The notes beneath the pieces are model-generated. The model made no database searches and was not told where the DNA came from. It worked only from the letters and a program-made list of their open reading frames with translations. From contig DASVBJ010000350.1 in NCBI GenBank assembly GCA_036375895.1, positions 1-12,032 of the forward strand: DNA of 12,032 nucleotides, in the 5' to 3' direction. Positions within the stretch are counted from its first letter, which is position 1, and each line of letters starts with the position of its first letter. Below, piece after piece: positions 7,839-12,032 of the stretch. The translations under genes were made by a program, and so were the position numbers. Origin of the DNA: DASVBJ01 sp036375895 (GTDB lineage: Bacteria; Actinomycetota; Actinomycetes; JACCUZ01).

Positions 7839-8584
7839 CAGCGGGGGTCCGGGGTGAGGCCGTCGCTGCCGCGGTCGAGGTACCACCGCGCGGTGCCGAG
7901 CACGCCGTACGCCCGCAGCCGCCGGGTCGAGTTCTCCACGACCATGCCGCGGCAGCGCACGACAGCAGCGGTGTGCCGCCTGACCCGGTTCAGGAACTCC
8001 CGGTCGGTGGGCGACGGGCGCCGGGGCATGCCGCCGCAGCGCAGGTAGAGCGCGGCGGTCACGGCCATGTTGTTGCCGGCGTGCATGCGGTAGGGCGCGA
8101 GGAACTCCGGCCCGCGATGGGCCGGTCGGAGCCGGCCGAAGGCGGTGGCGAGGAACACGAGCAGCGCGAAGCCCGCCCGGCCGCCGGGCCCGTGCTCGTC
8201 GCGCCGCGCGACCAGCCGGCCGCAGGCCAGCGCCGCGCCGCCGTCGAGCCCCGCCCGGGCCGCCGCCACCCAGCCCGGGCGGGGCAGGGCGTCGGCGTCG
8301 GTCCGCGCGATGTACGCCGCGCCGTGCGCGATGGCGTGCCGGATGCCGGTGTCGACCGCTGCGCCGACGCCCTTCTGCGGCTCGTGCAGCAGCCGGACCG
8401 GGAACGGCGCCCGGGCCGCGAACCGGCGGACCAGCTCGGGCGTGCCGTCCAGCGACCCGTTGTCGACGACGGCCAGGACGAAGTCCCGGTCGGTCTGCGC
8501 GGCGAGCGCGTCGAGAGTCGCCGTGATGCGGCTCGCCTCGTCGTACGCCGGGACGACCACCCACATCGTCGGCCGGCCGCTCAC
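7838..8584 (-). CDS. Family 2 glycosyltransferase (copy B)
   Basis: This 248-residue GT-A enzyme is the second gene of the operon. WVVVPAYDEA (8-17), VVDNGSLDGT (39-48) and the metal-binding Asp96-Ala-Asp98 are present. The later acidic region is PTDREFLNR, where copy A has SEDVALLNR, so the two may differ in acceptor or mechanism detail. A mildly hydrophobic stretch (AGFALLVFLATAF, about 145) is too short to call a membrane helix. I start it at GTG 8584, which overlaps the condensing-enzyme stop (GTGA) and has GGGAGAAGG just upstream. The in-frame ATG at 8596 has no such motif. It is clearly homologous to copy A over its whole length, so the pair arose by duplication and was then separated by the ligase and YihY genes. 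Confidence 0.9.
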   Translation of the reverse strand: MSGRPTMWVVVPAYDEASRITATLDALAAQTDRDFVLAVVDNGSLDGTPELVRRFAARAPFPVRLLHEPQKGVGAAVDTGIRHAIAHGAAYIARTDADALPRPGWVAAARAGLDGGAALACGRLVARRDEHGPGGRAGFALLVFLATAFGRLRPAHRGPEFLAPYRMHAGNNMAVTAALYLRCGGMPRRPSPTDREFLNRVRRHTAAVVRCRGMVVENSTRRLRAYGVLGTARWYLDRGSDGLTPDPR

Positions 8585-9591
8585 GCCTTCTCCCACACCA
8601 TCGTCATCAGGCTCACGCCGCCACCGAGCCCGACGAGGAGGACCCTGTCGCCGGGCCCGAGCAGCGGATCGACGCGGTCGAGCTGCACCCCGAGGGTCGC
8701 GCTCGCCAGGTTGCCCAGCTCGGGCACCGTGACGACGAGCTTGTCGCGGGGGACGCCGGTCACCTCGATGAACCGCTCGAGGTAGGGCATCGTCACCTGG
8801 TGGACGAGGACCTTCGCGAAGTCCTCCCAGCCCCAGCCCGTGCGCGCCCAGAGCCGGTCGAGGATGTCGGTGCCGATCTTCTCGAACACGTCGCGCAGCC
8901 CGCGTCCGTCGCCGGTGAAGTAGGTGTGCTCGTCACCGCGCGGGTGCCGGGAGCCGCCGCCCGGGATGCCGCCGACCGTCCAGTGCTCGGAGTGCGTCTC
9001 GGTGTCGATGTCGAGGATGCCGCCACGCTCGACCGGCTCGAGGACGACGGCGGCGCCGGCGTCGCCGAACGTGAAGCCGGCGAAGGCGTCCCGCGCCTGC
9101 TGGAGGCTGTCGAGCCGCCGGCGCATCGACCGGGTCGGTGTCTCCCCGGTGACGACCAGGGCGCGGCGGGCGCGGCCCGCGAGCATCATGGCGCGGGCCA
9201 GGTCGATGCCGTTGACGAAGCTGTTGCAGGCGTTGGTCACGTCGAGTGCGTGCGCGCGAGAGCCGAGCTCGGCCTGCACGATGTGCGCCGTCGCCGGCTC
9301 CGCCACGTCACGGGTCGCCGAGGCGAAGACGAGGAGGTCGACGTCGGGGGCCTGCAGCCCGGCCCGGTCCAGCGCGACGCGGGCCGCCGCGACCGCGAGG
9401 GTGGAGGCGTACTCGTGTTCGCCGGCGACTCGCCTGCGGGCGATGCCGCTGATCGTCTCGAACAGCCGCGGCGGCAGCGGGAGCCGACTGTCGGCGGCGA
9501 CCCGGCGCTGCAGCTCGGCGGTCGTGACCTCGTGACCGGGCAGGTGGGAGGCGACGGCGGTGATGCCGACCCGCATGGACGTCTCGTTCAT
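8581..9591 (-). CDS. OleA-like thiolase-fold condensing enzyme (ketoacyl synthase III family)
   Basis: This 336-residue enzyme is the first gene of the operon. The triad is visible as Cys122 (DVTNACNSFVNG), His264 (VHQVTMP) and Asn294 (ELGNLASATLG). The segment RDVAEPATAHIV places Glu98 where OleA has its catalytic glutamate (RDYLEPSTASIV). FabH-type enzymes lack that residue, and NAC..F.NG.D.A is also OleA-like. OleA joins two fatty acyl-CoAs to a 2-alkyl-3-ketoacid. I therefore call this a Claisen head-to-head condensing enzyme rather than a fatty-acid initiation enzyme. I chose ATG 9591, with a weak GGTGGGG upstream. ATG 9576 and ATG 9624 are alternatives. It is divergent from the dehydrogenase at 9801. 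The chain length of its substrates cannot be told. Confidence 0.88.
   Translation of the reverse strand: MNETSMRVGITAVASHLPGHEVTTAELQRRVAADSRLPLPPRLFETISGIARRRVAGEHEYASTLAVAAARVALDRAGLQAPDVDLLVFASATRDVAEPATAHIVQAELGSRAHALDVTNACNSFVNGIDLARAMMLAGRARRALVVTGETPTRSMRRRLDSLQQARDAFAGFTFGDAGAAVVLEPVERGGILDIDTETHSEHWTVGGIPGGGSRHPRGDEHTYFTGDGRGLRDVFEKIGTDILDRLWARTGWGWEDFAKVLVHQVTMPYLERFIEVTGVPRDKLVVTVPELGNLASATLGVQLDRVDPLLGPGDRVLLVGLGGGVSLMTMVWEKA
8586..8594 (-). promoter_or_regulatory. Ribosome binding site inside the OleA-like gene end
   Basis: GGGAGAAGG on the minus strand lies within the last codons of the condensing enzyme, just before GTG 8584. It supports that start for glycosyltransferase B, and a coupled but independently loadable translation start. 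Confidence 0.5.
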
Positions 9592-9626
9592 GGCCCCACC
9601 ATCGTCAACGCCCCCGCGGGCCATCC

Positions 9627-9664
9627 TGAGTAGCGGTACTCATCCAACCGGTCCTGGCTACTCA
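9627..9664. promoter_or_regulatory. Operator-like cluster of three TGAGTA half-sites
   Basis: TGAGTA (9627-9632), a 4-base gap and TACTCA (9637-9642) form a 16-bp palindrome. A further TACTCA lies at 9659-9664, 22 bases from the second copy, or about two helix turns, in the same orientation. The cluster sits 36-73 bases upstream of the OleA-like start, where an operon promoter is expected. Read on the minus strand, TTGAGT (9665-9660) and the 17-base spacing would suit a -35 box, but no good TAnnnT follows. I infer binding of a dimeric regulator that is not encoded in this window. Confidence 0.5.
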
Positions 9665-9736
9665 AACCCGGCAGCGACACCCATGGACCGTGCGTGCGGA
9701 CGTCAGTCGCGCGATGGGCGCGGTCATCCTCCCCGA

Positions 9737-9754
9737 CGGCGGCTGGTGCCGCCG
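9737..9754. other. Perfect 7-bp GC hairpin in the divergent control region
   Basis: CGGCGGC-TGGT-GCCGCCG is a perfect inverted repeat with a 4-base loop. It lies between two divergent genes, so it cannot end either of their transcripts. It would be in the dehydrogenase promoter region if that gene is leaderless. It may be a protein site, an upstream RNA structure, or chance in very GC-rich DNA. Confidence 0.4.
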
Positions 9755-9787
9755 AGCCCCTAGACGGCGCGGCCCCAGCACCCGTCG

Positions 9788-9793
9788 TACCGT
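9788..9793 (+). promoter_or_regulatory. Putative -10 box for a leaderless transcript
   Basis: TACCGT matches TAnnnT and lies 7 bases before GTG 9801. This is the spacing seen for leaderless actinobacterial genes, where transcription starts at the start codon. No ribosome binding site precedes the GTG, which agrees. No clear -35 box is seen. Confidence 0.45.
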
Positions 9794-9800
9794 TGGCCCC

Positions 9801-10850
9801 GTGCGTGCCACTCTGATCCACGGGACCCGCGACGTGCGGGTCGAGACCGTCCCAGACCCATCCGTCCAGAGCCCGACCGACGCGGTCGTCCGCGTCACCG
9901 ACGCGCTCGTCTGCGGCAGCGACCTGTGGCCCTACCGCGACTGCCCGCCGGAGCGGGCCGGGGCTCGCATCGGCCACGAGTTCGTCGGGGTCGTGACCGA
10001 CGTCGGCTCGGCCGTGTCCTCGGTCCGGCCGGGCGACCTGGTCCTCGCGCCGTTCGTCTACTCGGACAACACCTGTCCGAACTGCCGGAACGGGGTGCAC
10101 ACGTCGTGCCTCGCCGGTGGCTTCTGGGGCACCGATGGCGTCGACGGCGGCCAGGGTGAGGCCGTCCGCGTGCCCTGGGCCGACGGCACTCTCGTACGGC
10201 TGCCGGCCGACGCGGCGACCGACCACGCGCTTCGGCGCTCGCTGCTGCCGCTGACCGACGTGCTGCCGACCGGTCACCACGCCGCGGTCAGCGCCGGGGT
10301 CGCGCCCGGCTCCACCGTGGCCGTGGTGGGTGACGGCGCGGTCGGCCTGTGCGGCGTGCTGGCGGCGCGGCGCCTGGGCGCGGAGCGCGTGATCCTGCTG
10401 GGCCGCAACGCGGACCGCACGGCGCTCGGCCGGCGGTTCGGGGCCACCGACGTGGTCGCCGACCGCGGCGACGCGGCGGTCGCCGCGGTGCGGGAGCTGA
10501 CCGGCGGCGTCGGCGCCGACTCGGTGCTCGAGTGCGTGGGCACGTCGGCCTCGATGGACACGGCGTACGGCGTGGTCCGCGACGGTGGCACGGTCGGCTG
10601 GGTGGGTGTGCCGCACCTGGACGGGCCGCTGCCTGCCCGCGACATGTTCAGCCGCAACGTCGGGCTGCGAGGGGGAGTGGCGCCGGTGCGCGGCTACCTC
10701 GACGAGCTGCTGCCGGAGGTGGCCGACGGACGGCTCGACCCCGGCCCGGTGCTCGACCTCGAGGTCGGCCTGGAGGACGTCCCGAAGGCCTACGCGGCCA
10801 TGGACGACCGGGCCGCGCTCAAGGCCTGGGTGCGGGTGTCGGCGCCGTGA
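9801..10850 (+). CDS. Zinc-dependent alcohol dehydrogenase family protein
   Basis: This 349-residue medium-chain dehydrogenase is only distantly related to the one at 1597-2622. Catalytic zinc ligands are Cys38 (VCGSDLW), His59-Glu60 (GHEF) and, in place of the third cysteine, Asp153 in LTDVLPTGHH, as in a known branch of the family. The zinc loop TCPNCRNGVHTSC has only three cysteines (92, 95, 103), so the structural zinc may be changed or absent. The NAD(P) loop VVGDGAVGLCG is at 175-185. The GTG at 9801 is chosen because VRATLIHGTRDV is the conserved N terminus and a -10 box lies 7 bases upstream. The stop overlaps the DinB-type gene. It is divergent from the lipid operon and shares its control region. 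Substrate unknown. Confidence 0.9.
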   Translation: MRATLIHGTRDVRVETVPDPSVQSPTDAVVRVTDALVCGSDLWPYRDCPPERAGARIGHEFVGVVTDVGSAVSSVRPGDLVLAPFVYSDNTCPNCRNGVHTSCLAGGFWGTDGVDGGQGEAVRVPWADGTLVRLPADAATDHALRRSLLPLTDVLPTGHHAAVSAGVAPGSTVAVVGDGAVGLCGVLAARRLGAERVILLGRNADRTALGRRFGATDVVADRGDAAVAAVRELTGGVGADSVLECVGTSASMDTAYGVVRDGGTVGWVGVPHLDGPLPARDMFSRNVGLRGGVAPVRGYLDELLPEVADGRLDPGPVLDLEVGLEDVPKAYAAMDDRAALKAWVRVSAP

Positions 10851-11350
10851 CCGCCGATGGCCGCACCGATCCGCCGCTGGTCGCGGCCGAGCGCGAGATG
10901 CTGGGCGCCTGGCTCGACTACCACCGGGCGACCCTGGCGATGAAGTGCGCGGGCCTCACGGACGACCAGCTCAAGGAGCGCTCCGCGCCCCCGTCGTCAC
11001 TGTCGCTGCTCGGCCTGGTCCGCCACATGGCCGACGTCGAGCGCAGCTGGTTCCGCCGGACCCTGGCGGGCGAGGACGCGGCACCGATCTACTACTCGGC
11101 CGAGCGCCCGGACGACGACTTCGACGCGCTGGACACGGCCCCGGCGGCCGAGGTGTTCGCGACCTGGCGGGCGGAGTGCGACCGGTCCCGGGTGCTGGCC
11201 GCGGCCGCATCGCTCGACGCGACAGGGGACAAGCGCGGCGAGGCGTTCTCGCTGCGCTGGATCATGATCCACATGATCGAGGAGTACGCCCGCCACAACG
11301 GTCACGCCGACCTGCTCCGCGAGCGGATCGACGGCGCCACCGGCGACTAA
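10847..11350 (+). CDS. DinB family protein (DUF664, mycothiol-transferase-like)
   Basis: This 167-residue protein belongs to the four-helix-bundle DinB superfamily, DUF664 branch. Members bind a divalent metal through three histidines, and some use mycothiol, bacillithiol or glutathione in thiol transfer or detoxification. Here LVRHMADVERSWF gives His60, and HMIEEYARHNGHADLLRERIDG (142-163) gives His142, His150 and His153. The last segment is the strongest family signature. The GTG start at 10847 overlaps the stop of the dehydrogenase (GTGA), so the two are translated together. A two-gene redox or detoxification unit is plausible because mycothiol is the actinobacterial thiol; the substrate is not evident. 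The length is normal for the family. Confidence 0.87.
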   Translation: MTADGRTDPPLVAAEREMLGAWLDYHRATLAMKCAGLTDDQLKERSAPPSSLSLLGLVRHMADVERSWFRRTLAGEDAAPIYYSAERPDDDFDALDTAPAAEVFATWRAECDRSRVLAAAASLDATGDKRGEAFSLRWIMIHMIEEYARHNGHADLLRERIDGATGD

Positions 11351-11355
11351 CGGGA

Positions 11356-11378
11356 CCTGCCGGGTCGGTTCTGGCAGG
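11356..11378 (+). terminator. Possible terminator hairpin after the DinB gene
   Basis: CCTGCC, an 11-base loop and GGCAGG form a 6-bp GC stem that starts 5 bases after the DinB stop. There is no T run. The position suits a terminator of the two-gene unit, but the long loop makes it uncertain. Confidence 0.35.
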
Positions 11379-11592
11379 CTCGCGAGCGACCTTCTGGTGC
11401 GACACGCCGGCGTGTCGTCGCGACGAGGTCGCTGGTGATCTTCAGGCGTGTGCCTGGGACTCTCGCGCGCACCGGCCGCGGTATGAGGAAAGTCACGCCC
11501 TCACCGGGTGGTTCAACCTCGCCTCAGTGGGCACGTATTGCCTGGCCTGCGAGGACGGGCTACCCATGAACGGTTGTCCTTGGCTACGGTGA

Positions 11593-11623
11593 CCTTCAAC
11601 CGAAGGCCCGGGAACGCCGGGCT
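11593..11623 (+). other. Two back-to-back hairpins in the leader of the coiled-coil gene
   Basis: CCTTC-AACC-GAAGG (11593-11606) is directly followed by GGCCCGG-GAACG-CCGGGCT (11605-11623, 7 bp with one G-T pair). The two share the bases at 11605-11606. They end 11 bases before the ribosome binding site at 11635, so they could tune translation or stop readthrough. Confidence 0.4.
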
Positions 11624-11634
11624 GGTCAGGGTGT

Positions 11635-11640
11635 GGGAGG
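11635..11640 (+). promoter_or_regulatory. Ribosome binding site that sets a TTG start
   Basis: GGGAGG lies 8 bases before TTG 11649. It is the best ribosome binding site near the coiled-coil gene. The in-frame GTGs at 11589, 11631 and 11691 have none as good. Confidence 0.6.
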
Positions 11641-11648
11641 CGACGAGC

Positions 11649-12032
11649 TTGACCACGAACACGACGGGCGTCTCGCTCGGGAGTCTCAGGGTGCAAGGCG
11701 GCGGCAGCGAAGCGGACCGGGCGGTACAGCTGCTCGAGAACGCCGGCCGGGTCGCCGAGCGCACGGTCGAGGAGGCGCGCGGCAACGCCGAACGGCTCAT
11801 CGCCTCGGCCCGCGAGAAGGCCCGCCGGATCGAGCAAGAGGCCGAGCAGAAGGCCGCACAGACGCGCAACGAGGCCGATCAGGAGGCCGCCAAGACGCGT
11901 AACGAGGCCAACCAGGAGGCCGCGAAGACGCGCGGCGAGGCGAGCCGGCAGGCGGAGCAGGCCCTCACCCGGGCCAACCAGGAGGCCGAGCAGACTCGGC
12001 ACCAGGCTCACGGCGAGGCCGACCGCATGCTC
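11649..12032 (+). CDS. Coiled-coil protein built of 11-residue repeats (5' part, runs off the window)
   Basis: The open frame runs from TTG 11649 to the right edge (128 codons seen, no stop). After a short polar start (MTTNTTGVSLGSLRVQGGGS, with TTG read as Met) it is nearly all charged helix: AVQLLENAGRVAERTVEEAR, then an Ala/Glu/Gln/Lys/Arg-rich coiled coil. From about residue 65 it repeats every 11 residues (AEQKAAQTRNE, ADQEAAKTRNE, ANQEAAKTRGE and so on). There is no membrane segment or signal peptide in the visible part. The head plus ENA....AERTVEEAR...ERLI resembles DivIVA/Wag31-related or other actinobacterial filament-like proteins that organise cell poles or septa, but the true family depends on the missing C terminus. 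The TTG start is chosen for its strong ribosome binding site. Confidence 0.75.
   Translation, partial: MTTNTTGVSLGSLRVQGGGSEADRAVQLLENAGRVAERTVEEARGNAERLIASAREKARRIEQEAEQKAAQTRNEADQEAAKTRNEANQEAAKTRGEASRQAEQALTRANQEAEQTRHQAHGEADRML
11841..12005 (+). repeat. 33-bp imperfect tandem repeat coding 11-residue coiled-coil units
   Basis: Five units of 33 bases start at 11841, 11874, 11907, 11940 and 11973, and probably continue past the edge. The first three are closest (A.Q.AA.TR.E); the fourth, ASRQAEQALTR, is the most divergent. An 11-residue period with Ala at positions 1 and 5 or 6 is typical of hendecad coiled coils, which wind less tightly than heptad ones. Confidence 0.7.

Larger units (their letters stand above)
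11351..11648 (+). other. Gene-free stretch rich in hairpins
   Basis: No convincing gene lies in these 298 bases on either strand. The first half has a GCTCGCGAGC palindrome (11378-11387). It also has a nested stem in which AGCGACC (11385-11391) pairs with GGTCGCT (11427-11433) around the perfect palindrome GACACGCC/GGCGTGTC (11401-11416). A small hairpin, CAGGC-GTGT-GCCTG, follows (11443-11456). The second half (about 11480-11600) looks less GC-rich than the flanks and probably carries the promoter of the coiled-coil gene. TACGGT (11585-11590) could be a -10 box, with no clear -35. I recognise no known riboswitch or RNA family. Confidence 0.5.

Noticed and set aside
11485..11494. GAGGAAAGTC, which resembles the conserved start of bacterial RNase P RNA
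   Set aside because: The other conserved RNase P blocks are missing nearby, including the ACAGAA segment, and too little space remains before the next gene.
11485..11510. Possible ECF-sigma promoter (GGAAA ... GGTT)
   Set aside because: The match is partial, and such short patterns occur often by chance.
10585..11592. A plus-strand frame ending in a cysteine-rich tail (FWCDTPAC, CLACEDG)
   Set aside because: Most of it overlaps the dehydrogenase and DinB genes in another frame, and the tail past 11350 has no start, ribosome binding site or known zinc domain.
11493..12011. A Leu/Gly/Arg-rich open frame on the minus strand that looks like membrane repeats
   Set aside because: It is the reverse reading of the 33-bp coiled-coil repeats. 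The plus-strand frame has a good ribosome binding site and a coherent helix pattern.
1..12032. Mobile elements, CRISPR, tRNA or rRNA genes
   Set aside because: No transposase or integrase motifs, target-site repeats, spaced identical repeats or RNA gene signatures were seen on either strand.

Overview
The window is uniformly very GC-rich, with G/C-ending codons, many GTG starts and 4-base start/stop overlaps. This points to a high-GC actinobacterium. The double DUF4389 membrane protein and the mycothiol-type DinB protein fit that group, but the genus cannot be read from this stretch. No tRNA, rRNA, insertion sequence, phage gene or CRISPR array is visible.

Layout. (1) 63-1577 (+): a DUF4389 membrane protein with two copies of the domain and a Pro/Gly linker made of 12-residue repeats. 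(2) 1597-2622 (-): a two-zinc medium-chain alcohol dehydrogenase with its own strong ribosome binding site. (3) 2713-9591 (-): a tightly packed seven-gene operon, read from high to low coordinates: OleA-like condensing enzyme, family 2 glycosyltransferase B, OleC-like adenylate-forming enzyme, YihY/BrkB-like six-helix membrane protein, family 2 glycosyltransferase A, cytochrome P450, OleD-like short-chain dehydrogenase. Each gene overlaps the next by 1 or 4 bases. (4) 9592-9800: a divergent control region with three TGAGTA half-sites and a strong hairpin. (5) 9801-11350 (+): a second zinc alcohol dehydrogenase, probably leaderless, overlapping a DinB-family gene. (6) 11351-11648: a gene-free stretch with several hairpins. 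(7) 11649 to the right edge (+): the start of a coiled-coil protein built from 11-residue repeats.

The seven-gene operon is the main point of interest. In the known Ole pathway, OleA joins two acyl-CoAs head to head, OleD reduces the 3-keto group, OleC closes the beta-hydroxy acid to a beta-lactone, and OleB decarboxylates the lactone to an olefin. OleA-, OleC- and OleD-like enzymes are all here, but no alpha/beta-hydrolase OleB is in the operon or the window. In its place stand two sibling glycosyltransferases, a P450 and a membrane protein. I infer a long-chain beta-lactone or beta-hydroxy lipid that is hydroxylated and possibly glycosylated, perhaps moved across or held in the membrane. 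The family assignments rest on motifs and remembered family sequences. The product is inference.
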